From Amblyomma americanum (taxonomy: Eukaryota; Arthropoda; Arachnida; Ixodida; Ixodidae): a stretch of 64,000 nt of DNA. Made by a program: the position numbers and the translations under genes. Below are positions 9,835 through 21,735 of the stretch, piece after piece (the first letter of the stretch is position 1; each line of letters begins with the position of its first letter). The stretch is taken from the NCBI RefSeq assembly GCF_052857255.1, contig NC_135500.1, positions 51,052,272 to 51,116,271 on the forward strand, read 5' to 3'. The notes below the pieces were generated by a model, which saw only the letters and a list, made by a program, of their open reading frames with translations, did no database searches and was not told the DNA's origin.

Positions 9835-10289
9835 TAGCTCAACACATGTAGCTGAATCTCGCGTTACACAGTGGTATCTGTTTTTTTTTCAGCGATAGCT
9901 ACACTACGTCACCTCTTTGAGACTTCAGCGTGGCCACCATGGCCATCCCTCGTCACGTGGTTGGTCACGTGGTGCGCAGCTGCTGCTGCCGGCAGCACGG
10001 CGCGCCGGCAAAACCCGAGCTGCACCAACTGTGCGCATGCGCCGTGTCAAGTGAGACGAAGATGAAGAAGGAGCGCCCAGCCAAACGGAGTGGCGAAAGA
10101 ATGACTTTGCAATTCGACTGAGTAAGTTCCACTCGCCAAGATGGATCTATTGTGTCACTCTAGGTTGAACCAGAGCTAAACCACAGGCATTTTTTAACAC
10201 AGTCTGTACAAATGCTTATCGCCATGAAATACCAAGCCTTTGCATTTCCCTACAGAAGCCATTTTGGATTTTCGGTATAGCGTCCAAGA
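9835..10289. other. CpG- and CACGTG-containing spacer
   Basis: At 9950-10130 there is TCACGTGGTTGGTCACGTGG followed by a GC-rich stretch. It resembles a dispersed repeat but has no partner in this window, and there is no supported gene. Confidence 0.3.
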
Positions 10290-10458
10290 CAATGTAGACG
10301 CCGTCATCATCAGCGTAGCCCGAAGAAGCTGAGCGTGTGAGCTGCAGTGAAGCAGATGCACGCGAGCAAGCGTAGTGTTTCAGTCGAAGAATAAACGCGG
10401 GACTTTATCAGTAGAGCGTCTCACAGATCTCTTTTTGCATACCGCAACTGATTTAACA
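10290..10458 (+). repeat. LTR-like end with primer-binding-like site
   Basis: AATAAA lies at about 10391. The end of the segment, ACTGATTTAACA, is followed by TTTTGGCGGCGC, where TGG starts a possible tRNA primer-binding site. A Gag-like start follows within about 100 bases. There is no matching 3' LTR in the window, so the assignment is by pattern only. Confidence 0.4.
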
Positions 10459-10984
10459 TTTTGGCGGCGCTAACGACTCGACTCTGCGGACGAAGCATGC
10501 AGCAGCAAAAACAACATGAACATGGCCGTCTCAGACTTTCAATTCGGGGCAGATGGACGTTCAGCGGTTTGACACGTGCTTTCTGGACCAGGGTATGGCC
10601 GTCTCATGTTTTTTTTTTTCAAAGCAAATGACGTGACCAACCCATTAAAGCAATGGGGCTTCCTTGTTATGTCAGTGCAGCGCGTTTTCGCGGCTTGCTT
10701 ACGACTTGTGCAGCCAAAAACGCCAGACTAAATGAACTACAGCGACATGGTATAGACGCTTCAGACGCACTTTCACCCGCGCCCCATTTGAGATTTACTG
10801 TAGCGCTATGTTTGAACGCCGTGAGTAGTTTCCTGGTGAATTTCGCAGTGAATACGTGGTTGTGCTACGCAAATAGGCTTCTAGCTGTAACTTCGGGACT
10901 CAGCGAGCGCCAACCACAGCAGGGACTACGTCGACAACTACAGCTGCTGCAACTACAGCTGCGAACCCGTCGTTGTTCCCGCTA

Positions 10985-11213
10985 GACGTGATGCTCCGTG
11001 ACAGGGTCGTGAGGAGAACCTCGCGCAGTGCCTCATTTTTTGCTAGATCAATACGAGAGTGGAATGACCTTCAGTAGGTGATTGTATCCATTGTTTCTAA
11101 TGATGATTTTTGCCGCGCTTTTTGTAATTAGTTTCTTTATTTGGGTCAAATATGATGCTTATTTTTATGAGTTCTCCACCTGTACTGCCTGCAGTGGCGA
11201 AGCATTGCTCGAA

Positions 11214-11256
<43 letters not shown>

Positions 11257-11259
11257 ATA
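10985..11259 (+). mobile_element. LINE 3' end with (AATA)n tail
   Basis: The terminal coding segment reads SASFFARSIREWNDLQ and stops, the usual last block of CR1/L2-type LINEs. About 140 bases of 3' UTR follow, then (AATA)n at 11212-11259. The insertion separates the Gag core from the zinc knuckles of element B. Confidence 0.65.
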
Positions 11260-11399
11260 CAAAATGATGTCCTCCAAGGCTTTGGATTTTGCCATTCAGC
11301 AGGAGGTGCCGTGCAGCAGAGTCAAATGAGGAGAACCGAGCATGCAGACATCAACGAAGCAACTAGCAGAGGCGCTGGATGTGGTGGCAAGACCTGGAC

Positions 11400-11858
11400 G
11401 AAGCAGAGGCAACGATGTTGGCACTGTGGTGATATCTGAAGTCCAAAAACATGCATATTCCAGACGACAACGTGCCATTACTGGCGAAGAAGCGCGACAT
11501 TGATAATGCCTGCATTTCGAAGCAGAGAGCGGCCAGGGCTAACAGCGAAGCAACTAACTGGGAACAGCTAAAGGACCTCAGTCAGAAGATAACGACGAGC
11601 ATAAAGTTTAAACGCTCCACGATCTTCACTGTTGGAAGTGAGTTCAACGCCCGCAAAATAATTGTGGTAATGACTGTAGATAAAAAAGACGTGAATTTTG
11701 ATGTCAACCCAAGTGCCTCTTGCACAGTGATCAGCAGTGATACATTTCATTTGGACCGCACACCGAACCAAGCAGGCAAAAAGACGACGTGCAAGTGCTC
11801 ACCTGCTCTGAACAAGTGCTACAACTTATCTGGAATGTTTTTAGCCAGGCGCTATTGA
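11400..11858 (+). pseudogene. Gag zinc knuckles and protease remnant of element B
   Basis: Two knuckle-like blocks are readable but split between frames (CWHCGD and a second around NACISKQ). The ORF 11451-11858 then runs into a retropepsin-like segment. Where the family has Asp-Thr-Gly, this copy encodes Asn-Pro-Ser followed by ASCTVIS (11700-11738), so the catalytic aspartate is lost and the protease could not work. The flanking ASCTVIS part is clearly conserved, which supports the identification. No methionine here is a meaningful start. Confidence 0.55.
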
Positions 11859-12329
11859 TTATACGTTGTTAGAGATTGTCATAGACGATTAACACACCTT
11901 AACTCGAAAGTTCTTCGTTAGGTTCAAATTGAGCGTGGTTGAGAGCAGTTGGAGGCTCTGTTCTTCGATGACCACCTGGTACGCTTGATGTTATCACCGC
12001 CTCCGAACTGTTCATTTATTTGCGGCTGCGAGTCAGTTAAATAACGAGTTTCGTATGGAAACCTTCTGGCACCTTCCTGGTAGCTGTGCTGCCGTATGGC
12101 GGAGGTGTGGAGTAGTCGTTTATGTTCCGGACGCCCACTATGGGTCGTGATGCCAAGCCCTCTTCGTTCGGCTCCATATGACCTCATGCCAGTGAAATAC
12201 AGACAGCCGTCGATTACACCGCGTAGAGCCCCACTTTCTGCCCCTACTAGATAAGTCCTGCCAAAAGTGCAAGCCCCTGCATGGCCCATGGATGCCCTGC
12301 CTGGAGGTCTAGCTCCAGTCATAGTGCGC
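11859..12329. other. Unassigned sequence between protease of B and inner Gypsy remnant
   Basis: A 132-codon minus-strand ORF (11924-12322) is present but has no domain I recognise. The RT of element B should lie about here and is not detectable. Confidence 0.3.
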
Positions 12330-14030
12330 AGCCCACCTTGAACGGCTCGCTAGGAGAGAAGTCATTTGCATGGGAAGCGTCGCAAGCAAAAGCCTCCAAT
12401 GCGCTTTAGCGTTATGTACTGTCCCCATCCGGTCCTCGGGCACTTTGACAAAAACACAGGGACTGATATTTATACCAACGCAAGCAACATGACCTGGGCG
12501 TCGTCCTCCTTATGAAAAGTGACCGGCTGGGGAAAGTAATCATATACGCTAGCGTTTCCACGTAAAAGACGGAGGCTAAATATTTGAAGACCGAGGAATG
12601 TCTAGCCATCATCTGGACTACATCAAAATTCTTCTCGTGTCTGTACAGAAGAATAATTGACGTTGTCAGTGATCGCCATACACTCTGCTTACTTGCAAGC
12701 TTAAAGAACTCCCTTGGCAGCGTCGCTAGTTGGAACTTGCACCTCTAGGAGTTCGACAAGTCTGGACTACAAGTCTACAAGTTTGGACGCATGCTGCCTA
12801 TCGTGATCTCCTGTCGACAAGCCGCCTGAAGAGCACGATGAGGAAGCTTTTTAGGACCGATAAGCGCCAGCTCCTTCGCGCAGCGCCATCACTCAGAATT
12901 TGAGCTGCAGCGTTCATTCGAGTACTTAGTAGAAGAGTCCTCCTCACCACACCTCAGAGTTGTCGAACGTGAATTAGCCTCCTTTTGTCTTCACAACAGC
13001 GTCGTTGTGAAGGAAAACTTCAGTAGCAAGAGGCCGCCTGCCTTCGTGTCGACCCTGTGAACATGTGTGAAGCAATTCTACAGACTTCACAAGACAAGCC
13101 AACAACTGCCCATATCGACTTTACTCGTACTCTCCGCCGAGTTCAGGACAAATATTACTGGTCCCGTCTGTCCACTGACGTCGCACACTATGTGAAGAAT
13201 ATTTGTGACTGTCAGTGCCGCAAAACGTCGTCAACGAGGCCTACAGAACTTCCACAGCAATTCAGTCACCAGGGAGACGTTTTCATCAGGCCGGCATGGA
13301 ACCATTTGCACTCTTTTCTACGTTGATATCCGATGACAACTGGATAATATAAGCAACCGAGTGCTTGACGTGCTAAGCGGAAGTGAAAGTCCTGCCCCGT
13401 CGTAGCACAGCAGAAGTTTCCAAATTCTTCCTTGAAGTAATCTTACTTCGCCACGGTAGCCGCAAAATTCGCACTACGGATAGAAGAACAACTTTTATTG
13501 CTGAGCTCACCCAAGTAATCCTAAAGCATAGCGAAACAAGCCACCGGAGGATGACTGCGTATCATCCAAAAACTAAGGCGTTAAAGGGATGCTTACGCAA
13601 AGCAATCAATGACATTCTGTGCAGTCAAGTCCGCTTATAAGTAGCGGCCCATTCCGCCCATCCTCAGTGTGAACAAGGGACCCGTACGGGTCTCGAAACG
13701 TCATGTGTTAAATATTTTTCTTTGGCGAGTGTATGTTTCTTGTGCTTCCAATGACAATCTTGCCGTGTATGTTCGACATCGAACGCTAGATGTGGGATGC
13801 CATTCTTCCATACGTCGTTTTCGCACATAACAGCGCCGTGCCGGAGACCAGGAAGATTACACCATTTTGGCTCATCCACGGAAGAGAGGCCATGACCACG
13901 CTCGACGCAATGCTGCCGAACGTCACCTACAAAGGCAACCTCTACGTCGCTGCTTACCTGCAGCGCACAAAGGAAGCATGATGGCTGCCTTGTGAATCAT
14001 TCTTCTGAGTGGTGCAACAGATGTAGAACA
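12330..14030 (+). mobile_element. Inner Gypsy remnant (RNase H and integrase), inserted in element B
   Basis: RNase H is readable with many stops at about 12410-12800 (VLGHFDKNTGTDIYTNASN, CLAIIWTTSKF, DRHTLCLLASLK). Integrase follows at 13057-13985. Its sequence is closer to element A than to the enclosing element B. No LTR is visible on either side. Confidence 0.65.
13057..13985 (+). pseudogene. Integrase of the inner Gypsy remnant, in three pieces
   Basis: Piece 1 (13057-13326) holds the zinc module region (YYWSRLSTDVAHYVKNICDC). Piece 2 (13383-13640) holds the core from the KVLPRRSTAEVSKFF segment to AYHPKTKALKG. Piece 3 (13790-13981) holds ILPYVVFAHNSAVPETRK. The second catalytic aspartate lies in TTDRRTT (family TDRGP), and the glutamate of the DDE triad is replaced in the KTKALKGCL segment. 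About 120 bases of unrelated sequence lie between pieces 2 and 3. The copy is non-functional. Confidence 0.65.
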
Positions 14031-14364
14031 CCGAGATAGACTACTAATGGTGCTGCAGTGACTTGCAAAGATGAAATTCTATCTGAAAAAGTCCAAGTGT
14101 CAGTCTTGAGTCGCTGAACTGTAATATTTCAGTCACAAGACTGATGCCAATGGAATAAACATAAGGGACAGTAAGGCCCAAGCAAGACACCAGTACCCAC
14201 AAGGCGCCTCTTACAGTCGTTTTAAGGCATGCTCTAACAAACGACCACAAAAGCAGCAGTGCTGACTGACCAGTGCTGACAGACCGTCAACCACCATTCG
14301 GCATCCGTGCCGTGAAACCCAATGCCGCCGATATTTTCTCGCCGTGTAACTACGTGATGCTTGA

Positions 14365-15115
14365 AGCTTTCAGCGTATAACTATGATCTGAAATATCGAG
14401 CTGGGAAGACATGAATATTCAAATGGACTAAGTGGATTGTCCCTTGCAAGCAGTATCGGTGAACTGTACATTCCAGGAGACATTCTGTTGGTGGCACATG
14501 CAGAACCGCCTCTTACAGCAGAGGTTTTGACCAGACTTAAGTACGAAGATGCAACTCTTTCGAGACTGCGCATGCCAGACAAATAGGTATTGTAGAGAAA
14601 TTAAAAGGCGACCACGTATGTCCCTATGAGAGATGAGCGACAGAACTTGTAATCTATCATGGATGCATCAGTTGAGGCTCCAGAGTGGTTATACCCACAG
14701 TTGCATGATATCAGAATATGTCATGATTCTATGGAGGCCGTCGTGGCACTGTGGGCATGAAGACCTGCGCACGATGCTAGTTGTGGTCAATAGGCGTCGA
14801 TAAAAACACTAAGCAAACAGTGTGAACATGTTAGCTATGCCAGTATGAAGAGGAATACCCGAAGAGGCTCCAGTTCTGTTGTGCATTTAGCCATCGACAC
14901 CACAGACTACATATAAAAAAAAAAAATTTGCTAGCGCTCTGGAAGGAGATACGGTCTTGGTGGTGGTGGATGCTTCAAAACATAGTTGGAAGTGCGAAAA
15001 CTACATCATCCCACGTCAGCAGGAGGCACCAATGTACTGCGCACGCTATTTGAAACATTCCCAATCCGCACAAAGTAATATCCGACAAATCGACGCATTT
15101 GTGTCTTCTTATATG
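14365..15115 (+). pseudogene. RNase H-integrase linker and integrase remnant of element B
   Basis: The linker is readable as YDLKYRAGK, then in another frame SSIGELYIPGDILLVAHAEP up to LSRLRMPDK and a stop. From about 14650 the integrase zinc module can be followed through several frames (IYHGCI, GMKTCAR). The core starts near 14920 (HIDFASALEGDTVLVVVDAS). The element breaks off at about 15115. The frame changes several times, so this is an old copy. Confidence 0.5.
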
Positions 15116-17294
15116 GTGATATTTTTTACGAAGAAGGGTTCTTCCTTCTCCTCTGGTTCTTGTGTTCTTTATGTGTTCTTCTATTCTTCTCCTGGTGTTA
15201 TCATACTTTAGCTGGTGAAGTTATGTCTGTTATCAATATAACGCCTCACAGATGCCTTTTCCCAACCCACAACACTCAGGTAGCAACCTGCAGCTACATA
15301 AACCTTCGCTGTAAGCACAGCGTTTGTGTTTTTGCTCTTCTTGTCGCTAGTTCTTTTTTGTGCTGCTGCGTTCTCTCGAACCCTACCAACTCGTCGGATC
15401 CACTATCCTACCGAAACATTATCTCCTGAATTGGCATGACTGTTTTGCGATAAGAAAATTTTCGGTTGGTTTGCAACCACTGCAGTGGCGTACCTGACAT
15501 TGGCGGCTGGTCGCTGGCTACGTGGACGTACACTTCGAGCAGCGGGTCCACGTCTCTCCGAGCCGCCAATCGCCTCAAGTCGTCTTCGTTCGCTGGATGC
15601 GAAAGGGAAGATCGCACAACTAGCAACAGAGTATCCTGCGTTTATGCCTGTGGTCACAAGATAGCTTAAAATACACTTCCCTTCTCCATCAACACCGATT
15701 CCATATCATGTGCACTTGAAAACGCTATTCTCGCACCGCAAGCGATTTTGTCATTGAGACATGTGATTAAATAAGCGGCTCGTCTTTTTGGCCCTATGAT
15801 TTTGAAACTTCGCGAAAAGCGTGCACCTTTACGGCAACCTATGAACCGATCACATGACAGGATGCGCCTTTTTCTTCATTAATTAAGTAAGTAAATAAAT
15901 CAATAAATCGCTCAATCAATAACAGAGTTTATTTTTCATCAGCAGTGGAGGTGGCCGCAGAAAAGGTGCTTTGTTTTCACATTGGCATCGTTACGGCCAC
16001 CACTTCTGCAATTACTAGTCCAGCGCAGATAATTTTACCGCTGTGCGGCGAATGAATTATAATATACGGCTGCTAATATCTAAGACAGACAGTCTCTAGA
16101 GGTGACGCGAATGACTCTTCGCTGCTGTTCTGAGACATGACGGCCCATGACACAGTCAAACTTGTAGTGTTTTTGCCGGCCACAAAACGAAAAAATGAAA
16201 TGCCACTGAGAACTTTGCTTGCTGCGGACGTTTTAACGCTTCTCATTGACTAGTGCAACTTCCTGACGCCAGCGCCGAATAATTTTTCCTTTTGTCGTGA
16301 TGACATTCAGCTGTGAACCCTGCAGTCTGTCTCTGTCGTCAGGCCCAACGTCAAGCCGGACGTTGGGCGGCCTGCGCCGCGGTACTGCACGGGAAGGATA
16401 AAATGGGATCGAATTCGAATGTCCTGTTTCAAAATTAAGTCACAACTTCCAGGCAGTTTTCAGCTGACCCAAGTCGCAAGCAAAGAAGGAGATAACATGC
16501 ACTGAATGCTTAAATGCTGGAATGCTGTAATTTGCTGCCAGCATGTTGAAGGGATGCCAGGTCACAACGGATATGCTTTATATATCTCGTGCACACTTCC
16601 ATGCGGTACCGCCCTGTTAACCTTTAACTATCGCCTCCGGAGCCTTCATTCGTACTTTTGAGAGCACAAAGGAAAAGGAGTATTGCGCACAGGAAAGACC
16701 AACATGCTTCAGTGAGTGACCGAAGCAGCCAAGAGCAACCTAAAACAAACTCCGGGCCGTACGTCTCTCGGATGCTCTACGTGATTCCGTTCTCTTGCGA
16801 CGAAATGTGCTCTGGGCTGAGAGGTAGTTTTTTGAATATTCGTCTTCCAAAAATTCGTAACGCTCTAGCTAGAACTCCAATGACCTTCCTGGCTCGATGT
16901 TTCTGTAAGCGGAAAAGTAGGCTTTATGCGCAAGCGAAATTGACCTTTGGTGAAACGAATATCCTTTTTCGCGTTGTGAGGAACAGTGACAAGTGTATTG
17001 GCGCCTCTCGGCAATAATGCAATATCTATGGAAAGTGAATTTCTGCGTTGTATGGTATGTGGGTTTGTGCGTCGTGCGTATTGTTTGCCTACTTGCGTTT
17101 TTTTGACATATTACGTTTCAACTGAATAGTTTCTATTGCACTTCATGCACACGTTTCGCCATGAGTGTCTTCTCGCATGCGGCGCGAGAATGTCAAGCGA
17201 GTAAACCCTCGTATGGAAAATCAGGTATGTTGGTGAGTATTTGTTTCAACAGAACTACAGAACCAAGACAGTAAAAACAAAACGACGCTTGCGC
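15116..17294. other. 2.2 kb without a supported gene
   Basis: AATA/AATCA-rich low-complexity sequence lies at 15880-15930. The interval 15470-15660 is GC-richer with ORFs on both strands, none with a recognised domain. A 119-codon plus ORF at 16658-17017 also shows no domain. Confidence 0.35.
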
Positions 17295-17460
17295 AGAATA
17301 TAGCAACAGATATTCTTAGTGAAGACGAGGTGAACGAAGTGTCTAGGCAGTGCGCGTATTCTGGGCTTGGGTGCTCTGTGCTTTGTGCGGGCCCTGAGCT
17401 CTCGGCCTGTGCGCTGTGCCTGGGTCGTTCTTGCGTCGTCCTCGCCTTCGGCCACGTAAC
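17295..17460 (+). repeat. 5' LTR (3' part) of element C
   Basis: The shared core ACGAAGTGTCTAGG and TTCTGGGCTTGGGTGCT, plus the end GGCCACGTAAC, match the copy at 22143-22316 with scattered substitutions and two small gaps. TTTGGTGGAGGTGCGGA follows, with TGG as a possible primer-binding start. The outer 5' boundary is unclear. Confidence 0.75.
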
Positions 17461-17537
17461 GTCTTTGGTGGAGGTGCGGACTTTACGCTGAGCACACCAC
17501 GCAGCTTCGGAGTGGTCGACAGACCGGGTCTACTACC

Positions 17538-18210
17538 ATGCCTCAACCCGGCGAATCAAGGAGCCCCAGTACCACTCCTTTGGTGGTCATTGCTCCTCCT
17601 CGCGACTCCGGCACCTTTTTTTGCACTGATGGCACGGAAGTAGAAGACTGGGTTAGCCTCTACGAACCCGTCAGCAAGTATAACAGTTGGGACCATACAT
17701 TTATGCTTGCCAATGTCACATTTTACTTCAATGGCACGGCACGATTCGTGTACTAAATCCACGAGGACGACCTGACTAGCTCGGATACCTTCAAGAAAAA
17801 GTTAAGGACGTGTTCGGTAGGCCTCATGATCGGCAGTTAGCCGCCAAAAAACATATTACGTCTCGAGCCCAGTCTTCTACAGAAAGCTACCTGGCCTACA
17901 TCCAGGACATCTTGGCTCTTTGCCGCAAGCTCGACGCTGCAATGAGCCAGACAAAGTGGGTCACGTGCTCAAAGGCATTGGAAACGATTCTTTCAATTTG
18001 GTTGTTTGCAAAGACTGCTCCACTGTTGACTCCATCATTAAAGAATGCCGTCGCTGTGAACAAGAGAAAGGACGCCGCATTCCGGAGCCATTTTCCCGCC
18101 TTCCTAACACGGTTGCGACATCTTCCTGCGAGAACCAACGATCTCTAACCCGCGCGCCCTCGGGCGCTCTTCCCGCCACCGATTCGGTTACGCGGATCGT
18201 CCGATATTAA
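17538..18210 (+). pseudogene. Gag of element C, in three frames
   Basis: Starts at ATG 17538 (MPQPGES). The core GTEVEDWVSLYEPVSKYNSW and FMLANVTFYFNGTA is typical of this Gypsy Gag type. A TAA at 17754 interrupts it. The frame changes near 17800 (VFGRPHDRQLAAKKHITSRA) and again near 17930 (HVLKGIGNDSFNLVVCKD, TVDSIIKECRRCEQEKGRRI). The order of blocks is complete, so these are small indels and not rearrangements. Gag would form the particle shell; this copy cannot. Confidence 0.8.
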
Positions 18211-18329
18211 CTGAAGGCCCTCGCACCTGCGATATCCCCACCGCACGGCCCTGATACGACGCTGCCTATCGTGTTGCTAATTCAGGTCGTCGTGAAGCAA
18301 GAACTGGCCAGTATATATATTTCTCCGTA

Positions 18330-19610
18330 GGTGTGTTCCATTGGCCGCCCAGCCGTCCGCCAGCCTCCTGCCTCTTCTTTCCGCCCCACCTACTACTCCA
18401 CGCCCCGTTACCGCTCTCCGGCGGAATGGCGCACGGCTGACGACAAACCCATCTGCTTTCGCTTTGGCCACATTTCTCGACATTGCCGCAGCCAATGTTC
18501 ACCTCCCTGCGGTGGCTTCTCCAACTACCGACCTAGCCCACAGCGCCGCTTCTCGCCATGCTCCCAGCCAGACCAGTCTGAACCCTCCTTCCGCAATTCC
18601 CGCTCTCCCTCGCCCCAAGGCCAACTTTGGCACCTGCGTCCTACATCCGCTCCACTTCGGAAAACTAGATGATGCAGCTCCCGGAGGTGACGCTGCATCA
18701 ATGACCCCGACCAGAAATCCTCTACTGACCACCCGACCGAACTTACTGGACGTCACAGTCGACGGTTTTTCTGTGCACGCCCTCATTGAGATAATTAATA
18801 ATAATAATAATTGGTTTTTGATGAAAGGAAATGGCGCAGTATGTTTCATTTATTATTGGACAATTGACACCGGTGAGCACGTATCTGTGATGAGTGCTGC
18901 TCTTCGCCGTCGCCTCCGCAAAGTCCTCACGCTTGCAACGCCTCGTGTGCTCGCCGCGGACAGAGGCACACCTGCTAACGACAGACTATGTACTGCTCCC
19001 ATCCCTGTTGCCGGCCATAGTTCCCCGGTTCAGTTCATCGTTTTGTGCACCTACGTCCACGACCTCAATCTCAGTATGGATTTCCTCTCCGGCCATTCAG
19101 CCCTAATTCACTGCTCTCACGGTGCCTTCCAACTCGAGCTCCCCCAACACGGTTCCGAGCATAACGATCCCTCTCTCCACTTGTTGAATGCAGACTATGC
19201 TCGCCTGCCGTCTCAAGCCGCTTTCTTCGTTGCAATGACATCTTCTTCCTCAGTTCCTGATCACTACTTCGTCGCGCCTAGCACCGATCTCCTGCTGATC
19301 CGAAACGTTGCCCTGCCCTATACCATCGCTTCTGTCAAGGCGAACGAACTGTCTATGCCATTCCTCAACTTCCGCTTCTCTCCTCAAATTCTTCCTTCCG
19401 GCATTTGCATTGCTACGATCTCCTCCCTGGCACTGTTCCAAGTCGCTACATTCGACACCGCCCCTTCTCATCATCCCGCAGCCCATCCCCAGCATACCTC
19501 TTTCTACGGACGCTTTCGCGACCATGATGCCCTCAGACCTATCTCCCGCCCACAGTGCACAGCTTCGATACCTTCTAGAATCTTTTCCGGACATTTTAGA
19601 TCTCAATAAT
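18330..19610 (+). pseudogene. Zinc knuckle and protease region of element C
   Basis: The knuckle at 18454-18486 reads CFRFGHISRHC; the second cysteine is replaced by phenylalanine. The ORF 18341-19609 (422 codons) then covers the protease. Its DTG is encoded at 18866-18874 and is followed by VSVMSAALRRRLRK and MDFLSGHSALI. A 78-bp in-frame insertion lies directly before the DTG (separate entry). The ORF remains open to 19609, beyond the protease, and the RT continues in other frames. Confidence 0.75.
18785..18867 (-). mobile_element. SINE 3'-end fragment inserted in frame in the protease of element C
   Basis: ATTGA occurs at 18785-18789 and again at 18863-18867. Between them the minus strand reads CTGCGCCATTTCCTTT and then an (ATT)n tail, which matches the 3' end of the SINEs at 8690-8968 and elsewhere. 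Net gain is 78 bases (26 codons). The repeated ATTGA looks like a target-site duplication. Confidence 0.75.
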
Positions 19611-19754
19611 AGCCCGCTGGGCGAAACTTTTTCAGTGAACCACCGCATCGACACGGGGATGCCTCTCATATCCGCCGTCGACCATACCGAGTCTCCCACG
19701 CTGAGCGCCAGGTCATCAACGAGGAGGCTACTAAGATGCTAAGAAGTTGCTAAG

Positions 19755-20800
19755 AACATTATTGAACCCTCTTACAACCCCTGGGCCTCGCCAGTCGTTC
19801 TTGTGAGCAAAAAGGATAGCTCATGACGTTTATACGTTGATTATCGCCACCTGAACAAGATAACTCAAAAGGACATGTACTCCCTCTAGCGCATCGACGA
19901 CACCCTTGATTGCCTATACGGTGCCAAATTCTTCTGCTCTGTAGATCGCTCCGGCTATTGGCAGATAGCAGTGGATGACCGGGACTGTGAGATGAGCTCG
20001 TGTGCGACACCTGGTGGGCTGTATCAGTTCAGAGTTATGCGTTTTGCCTTATGTAACGCACCGACCACCTTCGAGAGTATGATGGACGCCCTTCTGAACG
20101 GATACAAATAGTCCAAGTGTGTTTGTTACCTCGGCGACGTCATTGTCTTGTCCCCAAGCTTCTCTCACCTCGGTGACCTTTCCAAGATTTTTTCACTTTT
20201 CCGTCATGCCGGCCTGCAGTTCAACTCCAGGAAATGTCGTTTCGCACGTTGTCAGATCGCAATCTTGGGCCGTGTCGTCGATGCCATGGGTGTTCATCCT
20301 GATCCAGCTAAGATCCGAGCCGTGAGAGACTTCCCTTTGCCACGTTCCTGCAACGATGTGCCCCGGGGCTGTGCTCCTACATCCGTCGATTCGTGCCACG
20401 CTTTGCTGATATCGCCCGCCCCCTCAGTGATCTGCTCAAAAAGGATGTGACTTTCACCTGGGGACCCCTACAAGAAAACGCTTTGCCACGCTAATTTCGA
20501 AGCCCACCACCCCGCCAGTCTTGGCACACTCCGATGCGGCCGCTCCCACTGAAGTCCGCACTGACGCCAGCGGTCATGAAACCGGCGCTGTCCTTCCTCA
20601 GTGGCAATCTGGGTCTGACCGTGTTAACGCCTACGCCAGCTGCCTCCTTTCTACATTAGAGCGCAATCACTCCATCACGGAACGCGATTGCTCAGCCCTC
20701 GTGTGGGCCGTTGGAAAATTTCGCCCGTATTTATACGGCTGCCCTTCTACGGTTGTCACGGACCACCATGCGCTCTGCTACTCCCTTCTCTGAAAGATCG
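19755..20800 (+). pseudogene. Reverse transcriptase and RNase H of element C
   Basis: RT blocks appear in order: ASPVVLVSKKDSS, LYVDYRHLNKITQKD, SVDRSGYWQIAVDDRD and YQFRVMRFALCNAPTTFESM. The catalytic box is CYLGDVIVLSP at 20124-20156, an Asp to Gly change in YLDD (20127-20138). A TAG lies at 20109-20111. RNase H is readable at 20521-20793 (RTDASGHETGAVLPQ, ERNHSITERDCSALVWAVGK). Several stops and frame changes are present. Confidence 0.8.
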
Positions 20801-21036
20801 TACTAGCCGGCTAAGCCACTGGGATTTACTCCTACAAGACTACGTCTACACAGTGTGGTCTATAAGTCCGGTTGGCTGCACACATGCTGATTGTCTCTTC
20901 CGATATCCCGCTGACCCTTCTGTCCATCCTGGTACGGCCTGCGCAACCGACCTGTTCTCGCTCTCTGCTATTGCTCACGTTGGCTACGAGCAGCGACGGG
21001 ATCCCGAAATTCTCCTCATGATGCAGCGCGTTTCTG

Positions 21037-21735
21037 TTGCATCATGACACTATATATTACAAAAGCGTCAACCCCGCTGACCCCGACCTCCTGCTCGTTG
21101 TGCCCAAACACCTGCTCACCGATGTCCTACGCGAGCTCCATGACCTCCCCAATGCTGTACATATTGGTGTCTCACGTACTTACGCCCGCGTGCGTCGTCG
21201 CTTCTTTTGGCCCCGCCTCTAGCAGTCCGTACGCCGCCATGGTCGTGTCTGCGACCAGTGCCAGAGCCGGAAACGTCCTGCCACTCTTTCAGCAGGTATG
21301 CTCCAACCTTATGTTCCCCCTGAACCTTTCTATCGTGTTGGCTTGGATGTTTTGGGCCCGTTTCCTGAGGGCATCTCCGGAAATAAATGGTTTGCAGTTG
21401 CTACGGACTATGCCGCTCGCTACGCAATCACGCCGGCCCTCCCCACCAGTACTGCTACTGACGTTGCCGACTCTCTCCTGTATGACCTCATCCTCCGTCA
21501 TGGTGCACCCCACCAACTTCTCACCGACCGCGGCCGATGCTTCTCGACGATATTCTCCATTCCTGCTCGACTAAACATAAGGTGACTGCCGCCTATCATC
21601 CCCGAACAAACGGTCTCGAGCGACTCAACCACAGTCTAACAGATATGCTCGCAATACATGTTTCGCCGCACCATTGGGACTGGGATATCGCCCTTTCATA
21701 CGTGACTCGCCTACAACTCTTCCCGTCATGACACT
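21037..21735 (+). pseudogene. Integrase of element C
   Basis: The zinc module runs from ELHDLPNAVHIGVSRTYARV to HGRVCDQCQSRKRPA. Core blocks are RVGLDVLGPFPEGISGNKW, ATDYAARYAIT and LILRHGAPHQLLTDRG. A frame change near 21570 leads to VTAAYHPRTNGLERLNHSL, which carries the third acidic residue. The DDE residues are visible but the chain is broken. The C-terminal part to 22140 is readable only in fragments. Confidence 0.8.

Larger units (their letters stand above)
10290..15115 (+). mobile_element. Mag-like Ty3/Gypsy element B, heavily decayed and interrupted
   Basis: Parts appear in element order on the plus strand: an LTR-like end with primer-binding-like site, a Gag start (about 10550), two degenerate zinc knuckles (about 11420-11520), protease (11640-11750), then after a foreign insert the RNase H to integrase linker (from about 14365) and integrase (14650-15115). 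The RT is missing. A LINE tail (10985-11259) and another Gypsy remnant (12330-14030) lie inside. Two knuckles and the linker style (GDILLVAHAEPPLTAEVL) fit the Mag/K02A2.6-like lineage, different from elements A and C. Confidence 0.6.
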
